Shown: positions 51,960 to 59,673 of the stretch, in pieces
Layout of the letters: the number at the start of each line of letters is the position of its first letter
Position numbering within the stretch: the first letter of the stretch is position 1
Assembly (NCBI RefSeq): GCF_000963965.1
Contig: NZ_BAMX01000031.1
Coordinates: 1 to 64,000, forward strand
DNA: 64,000 nt
Direction of reading: 5' to 3'
Source: Acetobacter orientalis
GTDB taxonomy: Bacteria; Pseudomonadota; Alphaproteobacteria; Acetobacterales; Acetobacteraceae
Made by a program: the position numbers and the translations under genes
The notes under the pieces: generated by a model
The model's database searches: none
What the model saw: the letters and a program-made list of their open reading frames with translations, nothing else
Told to the model about the DNA's origin: nothing

Positions 51960-52207
51960 TGGCGCGCCGTCCTCGTAGTGGGGCGGTTGCGCAGGGTGGG
52001 GGCGATAATGCCCCCATTCACCCCTTAGCTATCCGGCTTACAGCCCCGCACGGCTTCATAGAAAGCACGCACAACAAGGGTGTTTTCCATTGGGAAGCGG
52101 GGGAAGTGGTTACAAACCCTGAGACCATCGCTTTGCTGATAGAGCGTGGGGCCAGTTGGGAGAATGTTGAATGTCCGGCTCAGCCAGCCTCTCAACAGAC
52201 CCGTTAA
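51959..52207 (+). CDS. Small head protein, unknown role
   Basis: 82 residues. A basic N-terminal tail (MARRPRSGAVAQGGGD) precedes a small domain HGFIESTHNKGVFHWEAGEV. Position between capsid and connector suggests a capsid decoration or head-completion role. Translation is coupled by TAATG; it overlaps the next gene by 37 bp. Confidence 0.6.
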   Translation: MARRPRSGAVAQGGGDNAPIHPLAIRLTAPHGFIESTHNKGVFHWEAGEVVTNPETIALLIERGASWENVECPAQPASQQTR

Positions 52208-52575
52208 CGGACGCTGAGAAAACCGATATTCGGCGGTTTATGGGCTATCCGGCCATAGGCTCACAAATATCTGGCCGCTCATCATGGCGCTTCTTTACGG
52301 AGTACGGTCAGAACGAGTGGCGCATGGACAACCTGGCACCGCCCGAGTTGCAGCAGGTTAGGCTGTATTTGCAGCAGATTTACCCGCTCGAAACTGCCAT
52401 TTTGTCAGCGACAGATAACCTGGACACAGATCAAGCGGCAGTTTGGCACCACAACAGGCAGGAAGTGCAAGATCGCATGGGTCTGTTCAACCGCTGGCGG
52501 TTGCAGTTGTGCCAGTTTATGGGAACGCCGCCCGGCCCCGGCCTGCAAGTGCCGAATAACCGGATCATCATCTGA
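52171..52575 (+). CDS. Probable head-tail connector protein
   Basis: 134 residues, helical: LTDAEKTDIRRFMGYPAIGS and ELQQVRLYLQQIYPLETAIL. Position after the capsid gene and small helical form fit the gp6/gp15-like adaptor that docks to the portal. No stronger evidence. Confidence 0.6.
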   Translation: MSGSASLSTDPLTDAEKTDIRRFMGYPAIGSQISGRSSWRFFTEYGQNEWRMDNLAPPELQQVRLYLQQIYPLETAILSATDNLDTDQAAVWHHNRQEVQDRMGLFNRWRLQLCQFMGTPPGPGLQVPNNRIII

Positions 52576-52582
52576 GGTATTT

Positions 52583-52999
52583 ATGACATATCAAGATAGC
52601 CCGGTGCTGGTGACGGCAGCGGGGTACGCAATCCCGCGCACCGCATGGGCACTGGTACGAGACGGCTTTATTGCCGCCGTTGTCCATACCTACGACGAAC
52701 AGAAGCCGCCCTTTAAAAATGCTCCTGTTGCTGGGGGCGGCGTGTCTGTCCCGATGGTGGGTGAGGCTGCAATCCGTGTGACGGGAACCGGCGCTCTGGT
52801 GGGGCACCTTGTTGATAGCTTTGGCAACGTAACGCCAGCAGAGGGCCGCACAACCGCGCTACAGCCCGGCCAAGCTGCCTACCATGACGGCGCAGGCGTG
52901 GACACTGGCGCGACAACCATCCCAGAACCAGAAGACGCGGAACCCGTAGCCCATGGTGAAACTAACGACGAGCAAGCGGAACAGTCTGCCAAAGAGTAA
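52583..52999 (+). CDS. Structural-region protein, unknown role
   Basis: 138 residues; beta-rich first 90 residues, then an acidic tail (EPEDAEPVAHGETNDEQAEQ). Could be a head decoration or connector protein. Its last 47 bp are shared with the next gene in another frame. Confidence 0.55.
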   Translation: MTYQDSPVLVTAAGYAIPRTAWALVRDGFIAAVVHTYDEQKPPFKNAPVAGGGVSVPMVGEAAIRVTGTGALVGHLVDSFGNVTPAEGRTTALQPGQAAYHDGAGVDTGATTIPEPEDAEPVAHGETNDEQAEQSAKE

Positions 53000-53162
53000 T
53001 TTTGGCCTGCCCGGTTCGCGCCGCTACCCGATGCCCGACAAAGCCCACGCGGTAAACGCAAAGGCGCGGGCGGCACAGCAGGTGAAAGCGGGCGGCCTTT
53101 CCAAATCCTCGCAGGCGAAAATTAACGCCAAAGCGAACAGCATCATAAGGCGGAAGAAGTGA
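52953..53162 (+). CDS. DUF6582-like phage protein
   Basis: 69 residues, very basic. KLTTSKRNSLPKSNFGLPGS followed by RRYPMPDKAHAVNAKARAAQ is a pattern conserved in many phage structural clusters (DUF6582-type). Function unknown. It overlaps the previous gene by 47 bp, and its stop overlaps the next ATG. Confidence 0.7.
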   Translation: MVKLTTSKRNSLPKSNFGLPGSRRYPMPDKAHAVNAKARAAQQVKAGGLSKSSQAKINAKANSIIRRKK

Positions 53163-53356
53163 TGGTCAAGCCAACAAAGCGCGTGACGCTAGAGCAGTAT
53201 GTGCGCTCCAAAGCTGACCGCAAGGAAGATGGGCAGAACGCGGCATTGGTCGGCATGACTGCCGCAGCGTTCAAAAAGACCCCGCAGGCCAAGCGTATTG
53301 ACCGCGAAATGGTGTCTTTGCTTAACCGCACATCAACCAAAGGGCGGCGGCATTAA
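53162..53356 (+). CDS. Small basic phage protein (64 aa)
   Basis: MVKPTKRVTLEQYVRSKADR, ending TSTKGRRH. ATG 53162 is coupled to the previous stop as TGATG; a GTG one codon earlier is also possible. Its stop overlaps the next start as TAATG. Unknown function. Confidence 0.55.
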   Translation: MVKPTKRVTLEQYVRSKADRKEDGQNAALVGMTAAAFKKTPQAKRIDREMVSLLNRTSTKGRRH

Positions 53357-54027
53357 TGCACCAAGCTCTCCTTCAGCAAAAAGTAGCGCGGGGTTATGCT
53401 AAGGCCGCGCTCCGGCTGGGGGCGACAACCGCGCAATACCGCCCCGCTGCGCTCGATGCCCCAATGGGCGCGCCCTACGCCACGCTTCTGGCTGCGTTTA
53501 ACAACGACAAGAAGTTTGGCTTTGATGGGCCAGCGCTATGGGATAAGCCCGCGGTGTTTGGCTTGCTGGACACTACAGACGTGCTGGCAGGCGACTTACT
53601 GACCTGTGCTGGCGAGAACTATTTTGTGGCCCGGCTAGAGCCGTTCAGGCCGCCCCTTTGCATATTGTGCAACCGCGTTGTGTCGCTCTCTGGCTTACCG
53701 GGGCAGGGCAGCACTAACGGGGATGGCGGGGTGTGTACGGACGTGGGCGCTTCGGACGATTACGGCACGGGTGGAAACGGCAAAACAGTACTGGCCTCTG
53801 GTTGGCCCGCCTTCATTCAGATCAGGAATAAAGGCAACGTCACTGGGGATAGTATTCCCGGCTCAATCAAGGCGGCGGATTACGAAATGTTGCTGCCAGT
53901 GATGCCCAACTTCGTGCCCACCACCTACATGACCGTGACAACCGATCTGGGCACGACTTATACAATCAGCGCGGTTGAACCCAGCCAGTACGGCAACCGG
54001 TGCTTAATGGGCATCAATCAGGTATGA
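53356..54027 (+). CDS. Head/neck structural protein
   Basis: 223 residues. The segment LLDTTDVLAGDLLTCAGENY followed by FVARLEPFRPPLCILCNRVV is typical of phage proteins in the neck region that recur beside tail sheath clusters. Contains six cysteines, of which a CILC pair is notable. Role inferred from position. Confidence 0.55.
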   Translation: MHQALLQQKVARGYAKAALRLGATTAQYRPAALDAPMGAPYATLLAAFNNDKKFGFDGPALWDKPAVFGLLDTTDVLAGDLLTCAGENYFVARLEPFRPPLCILCNRVVSLSGLPGQGSTNGDGGVCTDVGASDDYGTGGNGKTVLASGWPAFIQIRNKGNVTGDSIPGSIKAADYEMLLPVMPNFVPTTYMTVTTDLGTTYTISAVEPSQYGNRCLMGINQV

Positions 54028-54028
54028 T

Positions 54029-54925
54029 ATGGCCGATATTGTTTCCGTATCTCATGCGCTTGTGGCGCAGATGGCCGCCATTATTTACCCAGACGGGAAG
54101 GGTAAGTCGTCCATTACGGGGAGGCCAACCAAAATATTCCGAGGCTGGATAACGCAGGCAGATTACGAAGGTGCAGATTGCACGCTACGGCGCGGCGTGG
54201 ACTTTGTGACGGTTATTGACCTGCAAGGCGGCTGGCGGCGCATTGATGAGCCGTTGGGTAGGCCATGGAAGCAGGGCGAGACGATACCCCCAACGGTTAA
54301 CCTTGCGGTTAAGGGCGCCACCGCAACTGTCACCGTGCAGGTTGACGCTACGCCAGCAGGCATTGTTGGGCTGCGCATACGCTCCAACAGCGTAGCGATA
54401 GAAGATAGGGCCGTGGCGGCCTATGCCGTACAGGCCACAGACACGGCCAGCACCATAGCTGCAGCGCTTGCTACACAGATACCCAACGCCACAGCCAACG
54501 GCGCGACAGTAAGTGTGCCAGACGCCACAACAATAGAAGCCGCGGTGGCAGGCTATTCTAACGCTGCCCGCATTGCCCGCAGGCAGCAGCAGTTGTTTCA
54601 GGTCACGATCTGGTCAGCTTCACCCGATGCCAGAGACGCGCTTGGCACGGCGCTTAATGACGGCATGGCCTTCATTGACTTCCTGACAGACGCCAGCGGC
54701 TCCACATTCCAGATTGAGAGCCGGGGCGACTGGAACAGCGACGCCGCGCAGAACAATGGCATTTACATGCGGCCCTGTCGCTACATTGCGACATACGACA
54801 CAGACGCCCGCAGCACGATGGCGCAAATGCTGTTCCATGGTGCGGGCCTAACCCCACATGGCGGCGGTACAGTTACGGTTGGAGACAGCCGCGTTCTGGC
54901 CGTTACCCCCACAATAACCGAGTAA
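54029..54925 (+). CDS. Virion structural protein (neck/tail)
   Basis: 298 residues. The middle section is Ala/Thr/Val-rich and repeats short beta strands (ATATVTVQVDATPAG). The C-terminal part QVTIWSASPDARDALGTALN and GDSRVLAVTPTITE is characteristic of proteins encoded just before the sheath in myoviruses. Probably a tail terminator or neck protein. Confidence 0.6.
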   Translation: MADIVSVSHALVAQMAAIIYPDGKGKSSITGRPTKIFRGWITQADYEGADCTLRRGVDFVTVIDLQGGWRRIDEPLGRPWKQGETIPPTVNLAVKGATATVTVQVDATPAGIVGLRIRSNSVAIEDRAVAAYAVQATDTASTIAAALATQIPNATANGATVSVPDATTIEAAVAGYSNAARIARRQQQLFQVTIWSASPDARDALGTALNDGMAFIDFLTDASGSTFQIESRGDWNSDAAQNNGIYMRPCRYIATYDTDARSTMAQMLFHGAGLTPHGGGTVTVGDSRVLAVTPTITE

Positions 54926-54929
54926 CATA

Positions 54930-55136
54930 ATGCCAGATCAAAGCACGGCTGTAGCTGCCCCTGTGGCGGCAACCCCACCGGCTGCCCAAACGCCAGATGC
55001 CTACGTGGTGACAACGCAAGGCTTTGGCTACGCGTTGGGCACCAAGATTACTGATGCCGCCAAAATTAACGCGCTCAAACAAACAGGCGAACTGCACCGT
55101 TTTGCCGTGCGCGTTGCCCCCACGCAGGAGAAATAA
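54930..55136 (+). CDS. Small structural-region protein (68 aa)
   Basis: Ala/Pro-rich N-terminus, then AYVVTTQGFGYALGTKITDA. Three bases before the sheath gene. It resembles small proteins found immediately before sheath genes in other contractile phages; unknown role. Confidence 0.55.
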   Translation: MPDQSTAVAAPVAATPPAAQTPDAYVVTTQGFGYALGTKITDAAKINALKQTGELHRFAVRVAPTQEK

Positions 55137-55139
55137 CCC

Positions 55140-56630
55140 ATGCCAACCATTTATCAGGCCGGTGATCTGAACACGAACAGTCTGGTTGTGCCCAACCTGT
55201 ATACGCAGGTGCAGAAACCCGCCACGCTAGCGCTGAATGGCGTATCAAGCGGGCGCATTGGTCTTGTAGGTACCGCTGGCTGGGGGCCGCTCAATACAGC
55301 CGTTATTGTGGGCAGCATGGGCGATTGCTTGGCTGCATTTGGCACCAAACAGCCCTTGGCTACCGACATTGGGACAGCCGTTAATATTGCCATTCTGAAC
55401 GGTGCCTCTGATTTCCGCTGCGTGCGCGTAAGTGACGGGACAGACACAGCCGCAACCGGCACTCTGGCGGGCGTTACACTGACAGCGCGCTATACCGGCA
55501 GCGCAGGCAATGCGATTACGGCCACCCTAACGCAGGGGGCCATTATCACCACTAAATATACGCTCACAACCAGCCATGCCGTGTTAGGAAGCCGCTCATA
55601 TACCGGCACAGCGTGGGCTGATATTGCCAAAGCTGTTGCGGCAGATACCTCTGCGCTGGTGGTGGCAACTGTGCCTGATACTGCGCCTGCGTTGGCGGCT
55701 GCTACTGTTACGCTCTCAAGCGGTACAGACGGTACAGCGCCAAAAGCTGAGCAGTTCATTGGCACAGACGGCACGACCCGCACAGGCATGTACGCCCTAC
55801 GCAACCAGAAGTGCGCTCTTGGCGTGCTGCATGGCCTGACCGATAATACAACGTGGACAGTGCAGAAGGCATTCGGGCTGCAAGAGGGCCTTTACATGAT
55901 CTGCGCTGGCCCGTCTGGTGACACGATCACCAATGCCGTGAGCATGAAAGCCGCAGCCGGGCTTGATAGCTACGGTGTGAAACTGATGTTTGGCGATTGG
56001 CTGTGGTGGGACGACGACACAAACGGCGTGATGCTAGTTTCCCCCCAAGCGTTTGTGGCAGGGCGTTTTGGTGGCCTGTCACCAGAGCAATCCAGCTTGA
56101 ACAAGCAGCTTGTGGGTGTAATTGGCAGCCAGAAAGCGGGGCTGGTTTCATCTGGCACAGCACAAACCTATTCTGACGCGGAACTTGGTGCGCTGTTTGA
56201 AAACGGCATTGACGTGATCTGCAACCCTGCGCCGGGTGGCAGTTATTGGGCTGTGCGCGGGGGTATCAACACCTCCTCCAGCGATACAACCAATGACGAC
56301 ACCTACCCACGCCTGACCAACTACATTGCCAACACAATCAACTCTGGCATGGGCGCGTTTGTGGGTTATGTGATCAACGCCACGCTGTTTGGCGATATTC
56401 GGGCCACGTTGTTGGGCACGCTCTCGAACATGGTAACGGCGGGCATTCTGGAAAATACCGCCTCTTATACCGTGGTGTGTGATGCCTCCAACAACCCACA
56501 AGCCCGCACCGATCTGGGCTACGTGCAGGCCGATGTGAAGGTTAGGTATCAGGGCATTAACCGCTTCTTTATCGTCAATCTTCAAGGCGGCTCTAGCGTG
56601 GTTATCGTGCAGGCTGCCAGCGCCGCTTAA
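55140..56630 (+). CDS. Tail sheath protein
   Basis: 496 residues. The N-terminal ATLALNGVSSGRIGLVGTAG, WGPLNTAVIVGS and the C-terminal RTDLGYVQADVKVRYQGINR with FIVNLQGGSSVVI match the phage tail sheath family; a central variable domain is Thr-rich. This protein contracts to drive the tube into the cell and identifies the prophage as a myovirus. A terminator follows it. Confidence 0.88.
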   Translation: MPTIYQAGDLNTNSLVVPNLYTQVQKPATLALNGVSSGRIGLVGTAGWGPLNTAVIVGSMGDCLAAFGTKQPLATDIGTAVNIAILNGASDFRCVRVSDGTDTAATGTLAGVTLTARYTGSAGNAITATLTQGAIITTKYTLTTSHAVLGSRSYTGTAWADIAKAVAADTSALVVATVPDTAPALAAATVTLSSGTDGTAPKAEQFIGTDGTTRTGMYALRNQKCALGVLHGLTDNTTWTVQKAFGLQEGLYMICAGPSGDTITNAVSMKAAAGLDSYGVKLMFGDWLWWDDDTNGVMLVSPQAFVAGRFGGLSPEQSSLNKQLVGVIGSQKAGLVSSGTAQTYSDAELGALFENGIDVICNPAPGGSYWAVRGGINTSSSDTTNDDTYPRLTNYIANTINSGMGAFVGYVINATLFGDIRATLLGTLSNMVTAGILENTASYTVVCDASNNPQARTDLGYVQADVKVRYQGINRFFIVNLQGGSSVVIVQAASAA

Positions 56631-56647
56631 GGCTTTCCCATTCACAC

Positions 56648-56672
56648 AGCCGCCGTAACGGGCGGCTTTTTT
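56648..56672 (+). terminator. Terminator between sheath and tube genes
   Basis: AGCCGCC-GTAACG-GGCGGCT followed by a run of T (56667-56672). Partial termination here could adjust sheath to downstream expression. Confidence 0.75.
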
Positions 56673-56685
56673 ATTGGAGGGCCGC

Positions 56686-57114
56686 ATGGCCACAAAACTG
56701 TTTAACGTAGGCCGAGATTGCCGCGTTGTGCTGATCTACAACGGCAGCCGCGTTGATCTGCCTACCGTCACAGGGTTTCAGTCTCAGCAGCAGACACATC
56801 AGCTAACGTCTGCCCCGCTGAACGATATGCCGATGTTTTTTGACGTGCCCAATGGGTGGCGGGGACAGTTCGACTTTCAGCGCGATAACGACAATGCGGA
56901 CGACCTGTTTGCTGAAATTGAGAGCGGTTTCTGGTCTGCTGGCTCAATGATTACTGGCAACATTTACCAGTACGTTGTCGAGACTGACGGCACCACAAGC
57001 ACATATGAGTATGTGGGGGCCACCTTGCGCTTATCCGACGCGGGCAACTGGCGCTCCGAAAACATCACTACGCAGCGCATTGAATTTACTGCGCGTATTA
57101 GGAACAAAATCTAA
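56686..57114 (+). CDS. Tail tube protein
   Basis: 142 residues from ATG 56686, with GGAGG directly upstream. Follows the sheath gene as tube genes do. The sequence (KLFNVGRDCRVVLIYNGSRV, LTSAPLNDMPMFFDVPNGWR) resembles Mu/P2-type and lambda-V-like beta-barrel tubes. Its stop overlaps the chaperone start as TAATG. Confidence 0.82.
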   Translation: MATKLFNVGRDCRVVLIYNGSRVDLPTVTGFQSQQQTHQLTSAPLNDMPMFFDVPNGWRGQFDFQRDNDNADDLFAEIESGFWSAGSMITGNIYQYVVETDGTTSTYEYVGATLRLSDAGNWRSENITTQRIEFTARIRNKI

Positions 57115-57455
57115 TGAGCGCAGAGACCATAACTGACGCCAAGGGGCGCAAAATTGAGGTACAGGAAGTGGTGGGCAGCGCTCTTGCGCGCCTTACCCGC
57201 TTAGCTGGCGCATCTTTTGGCGAAAATGCATGGACAACCGGCACTCTGGCCCGCGCCACTGTGCGCTCAGTTGCTGGCGTACCAACTCCCGCAGAAGCCA
57301 GAAGCGTCAAGGAGCTGGATGGCTTGTGGGATATTGTTGACCCGGATGCTGCGGAGGCTGCATTAAAATGGCTGATTGCCAAGCAGGAGGCCGTGGCAAC
57401 AGACGCAAAAAACTCTATCGCACCCCAGGATTCCAGCAGCGCTGCTGGCTCGTAA
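57114..57455 (+). CDS. Tail assembly chaperone, short form
   Basis: 113 residues, helical and Ala-rich. It takes the place of gpG (lambda) or gpE (P2) between tube and tape measure genes. The frame ends at TAA 57453-57455; ribosomes that slip at 57407-57413 make the long form. It probably coats the tape measure protein during tail assembly. Confidence 0.82.
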   Translation: MSAETITDAKGRKIEVQEVVGSALARLTRLAGASFGENAWTTGTLARATVRSVAGVPTPAEARSVKELDGLWDIVDPDAAEAALKWLIAKQEAVATDAKNSIAPQDSSSAAGS

Positions 57456-57592
57456 GGAACGGGGTGCCATACACCACCGCGATGGAAGAAATGAGTGACG
57501 CCGAGGTTATGGCGCACTCCATCGCTTTTTCTGAAATGGAGGGCTACCGGTTTAACTGGAAGTCCATGACCATGGAGCAACTCAATGCCTAG
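57114..57592 (+). CDS. Tail assembly chaperone, -1 frameshift long form
   Basis: Slippage at A AAA AAC (57407-57413) joins the first 99 residues to a second domain read in the -1 frame (KLYRTPGFQQRCWLVRNGVP to EGYRFNWKSMTMEQLNA), giving about 159 residues. The second frame has no convincing start of its own and is exactly in the -1 register, matching the G/GT and E/E+E' organisation found across tailed phages. Only a minority of ribosomes would be expected to shift. It ends in an 8-bp overlap with the next gene. Confidence 0.85.
57407..57467 (+). promoter_or_regulatory. Programmed -1 ribosomal frameshift signal
   Basis: Slippery heptamer A AAA AAC at 57407-57413 in register with the zero frame, a 6-base spacer (TCTATC), then a stem GCACCCC (57420-57426) pairing with GGGGTGC (57461-57467). 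The loop contains a further hairpin, CCAGCAGC/GCTGCTGG (57433-57448). The zero-frame stop lies inside the structure. Confidence 0.85.
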
Positions 57593-58070
57593 TTTGACAC
57601 CCGTTGAATTTGCCGGGCTGTTGGCTGGCATGGTTGCTGAGGTGGAAAACGCTGTACATGAGGGGCTCGAAAAGGCGACCAAGATTGTGCAGCGTGAAGC
57701 CAAAGCCGAACTTGGCCGCTACCAAGATGCTGCCGGGCCATTCCCCGCGTGGGCGGAGTTGGCTGATAGCACCAAGGATGACCGCGTACGGCATGGCTAC
57801 CCTGAAAATGAGCCGGGTCTGCGCTCTGGCGGTATGCGCGATAGCATTGAGCGCAACGTACAGGGGCGCACCGGGCGTGTTGGCTCCAATGACGACAAGA
57901 TGGTTTATTTTGAACTTGGCACCACTAAACAGCCGCCGCGCTCAGTGTTGGCGGGGGCGCTAATTCGTAAAGAAGACGAAGTGGCGAAAGTAATAGGCCA
58001 TCATTTTGTTGGGCATTTATTCGGTGAGCAGGTGGTGGGTGGTGCGCTACCCGTTATTAACGATGAATAA
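57585..58070 (+). CDS. Gp10/virion-morphogenesis-like tail completion protein
   Basis: 161 residues. VENAVHEGLEKATKIVQREA, then AWAELADSTKDDRVRHGYPE, LRSGGMRDSIERNV and MVYFELGTTKQPPRSVLAGA form the HK97-gp10/Mu-gpG-like completion pattern. Such genes usually lie before the tail tube, so its place after the chaperone is unusual. It overlaps the opposite-strand gene at 58057 by 14 bp and is the last rightward structural gene in the window. Confidence 0.75.
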   Translation: MPSLTPVEFAGLLAGMVAEVENAVHEGLEKATKIVQREAKAELGRYQDAAGPFPAWAELADSTKDDRVRHGYPENEPGLRSGGMRDSIERNVQGRTGRVGSNDDKMVYFELGTTKQPPRSVLAGALIRKEDEVAKVIGHHFVGHLFGEQVVGGALPVINDE

Positions 58071-58350
58071 TGCCGTGGCGCTCTAACCAGTCGTAAACCA
58101 GAATAAAAATTGCACCACCAACAATAAGAGAGCCCATCAGGAACATTGGGACAAAATACCCGATCAGGGCGCATTGGGCGACCGTTAGCCTATCCCACAA
58201 CTCGCGCAAATCGCGAGGCGGGGCCGGGGTGGCATTTATGGTAATGGGACGGGGAGATTGGCGCCGCTTTATTGCGGCCTGCCGAGCGCGCCACATTGGT
58301 GTGCCGCCATCGTCAAACTCGTCATCGCTTTCCCATAGAGGGTTTGGCAT
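58057..58350 (-). CDS. Small membrane protein, unknown function
   Basis: 97 residues. A hydrophilic basic N-terminal half (MWRARQAAIKRRQSPRPITI) is followed by a membrane span (about 58-86: CALIGYFVPMFLMGSLIVGG). Start ATG 58350; the longer frame is unlikely to be coding. It is the last of three minus-strand genes inserted into the tail region. Confidence 0.55.
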   Translation of the reverse strand: MPNPLWESDDEFDDGGTPMWRARQAAIKRRQSPRPITINATPAPPRDLRELWDRLTVAQCALIGYFVPMFLMGSLIVGGAIFILVYDWLERHGIIHR

Positions 58351-58387
58351 TGGCCACCGTATTTTGTGAGTTTTTGATATGGGAACC

Positions 58388-58711
58388 TCACAACCACTCC
58401 GCAACCCCACCATGGCGCGAGCAGGTGCCGCGATGGTGGAGGCTAAAGCTGTAGCTACCATCACCGCATTTTGCTGATGCCCCCGGTGGTGCTTGCCCAG
58501 ACTTGGTGTGCGCGGGGGAGTGAACGGTTTTGCCGTCCATATTGCGGTAGTGTTTGTGCTCTTGAAGCTCAGCCTCGTTGGGCGCGCTCTGCGGGGCTTC
58601 CTGATAGGCTGGGGCCTTGAAGGCGAGGGCCGGGGGTGTGAGAAAAGCCCCAAGACACAAAGCTATAGAGTAGCAGAGTGCCGCTTTTGGAATGTTATTT
58701 ATGTTCACCAT
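58388..58711 (-). CDS. Secreted DUF3761 protein
   Basis: 107 residues. A signal peptide (hydrophobic ALCYSIALCLGAFLTPPALA, cleavage likely after ALA) leads to a low-complexity middle and the C-terminal motif CGDGSYSFSLHHRGTCSRHG, the DUF3761 pattern of conserved Cys and His, likely metal-binding or disulfide-linked. ATG 58711 is preferred over a GTG at 58732 that overlaps the upstream stop. Periplasmic or extracellular; role unknown. Confidence 0.75.
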   Translation of the reverse strand: MVNINNIPKAALCYSIALCLGAFLTPPALAFKAPAYQEAPQSAPNEAELQEHKHYRNMDGKTVHSPAHTKSGQAPPGASAKCGDGSYSFSLHHRGTCSRHGGVAEWL

Positions 58712-58728
58712 ATCTGGCCTGCCGGATT

Positions 58729-59139
58729 TCACCCTCTAGCGATAATTGCCCGCTCTATGGCTAACTTTAAAGGGCCAATCATTGCGTAATCCCGGCATTC
58801 AATGGTTCGACTATCGCCACCAGTTGAGCGGAACCGCAAATAGTGTTTGGGATTTAAGGCCAAGTAAGTGAAAGCAATGCCGACGATGGTTGTAAGCCCA
58901 ATTACGATAAATTCACCGCTTTGGTCAGTCTTAGGGTGATTATTTCCCAACAAAATCGCTGCGCCTGCAAGTGCGGAAAATGCGAGCAATACGGTTGCTA
59001 GTACCCCATAGATTTGGGTATTCTGCCGCCTAATCCACACGCTATCGATGTGCGCCATCGCAAAAGAAGCATCCCAATATGTGAGTAAGTATTTTGTTAC
59101 TGAAATTGGGCCTTCTTTGTAGAAATATTCTTCGCTCAA
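58729..59139 (-). CDS. DUF6232-type two-span membrane protein
   Basis: 136 residues. ISVTKYLLTYWDASFAMAHI and a following IDSVW segment precede two membrane spans (about 45-63 and 76-94), then a basic cytoplasmic tail. This is the PH-like domain plus two-helix layout of DUF6232. Unknown function. First gene of the minus-strand trio. Confidence 0.62.
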   Translation of the reverse strand: MSEEYFYKEGPISVTKYLLTYWDASFAMAHIDSVWIRRQNTQIYGVLATVLLAFSALAGAAILLGNNHPKTDQSGEFIVIGLTTIVGIAFTYLALNPKHYLRFRSTGGDSRTIECRDYAMIGPLKLAIERAIIARG

Positions 59140-59297
59140 ACTAACCTCCCGTTAAATTTTCCTCACCTTAGCAGATCGGGGAGGGCTGGGGAGTCAGAAG
59201 ATTATTTCAGCATCGATTTACTATTTTTCTATACAGCAAATGGTTAATATGCACAGATCTGCAAAAGCTTGCTCATCAATAGAATAGGATATACCTC

Positions 59298-59513
59298 ATG
59301 AATTCCCGACTACAGATTAATGAGCACAATTACTCTAGAGAGATTAGTGGCAAAACGGTGAACGTTGTTTACCTTGAAATAAATCGCAAATTTACATTCG
59401 GCTCAATTACAGTGAACGGCTTACCACCCCTTCGTCCTATGGATGGAACTTTCCATAGCCGAGATGAAATAGAGGCTGAAGTTATTAAAATAGTAAACAA
59501 TATGAAATCTTAA
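59298..59513 (+). CDS. Small orphan protein (71 aa)
   Basis: MNSRLQINEHNYSREISGKT; a small alpha/beta protein with AT-rich codons unlike the structural genes. It stands alone between minus-strand genes. No family recognised. Confidence 0.45.
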   Translation: MNSRLQINEHNYSREISGKTVNVVYLEINRKFTFGSITVNGLPPLRPMDGTFHSRDEIEAEVIKIVNNMKS

Positions 59514-59625
59514 CTCCTTATCTTAGAACAAACTAAGCTTTCTAGTTGAACTGAAATTATGGGCAGGCTAGAGTTGATATAGGCGAGCGGCGCCGAGTAC
59601 ACTCTGGGCTACCTTCGGGGCGCAG

Positions 59626-59673
59626 CTACAAAGATGGTTTCCCTTAGGATGGCAACCTATCCTTACTTTGTAG
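59626..59673 (-). other. Stem-loop spanning the end of the DUF3800 gene
   Basis: CTACAAAG (59626-59633) pairs with CTTTGTAG (59666-59673), and AGGAT with ATCCT inside. The stop codon of the DUF3800 gene lies within the stem. No T-run, so a processing or protective hairpin is as likely as a terminator. Confidence 0.4.

Noticed and set aside
57368-57592. Independent gene starting at ATG 57368
   Set aside because: That ATG lies deep in the chaperone gene without a ribosome site. The frame is better explained as the -1 frameshift extension.
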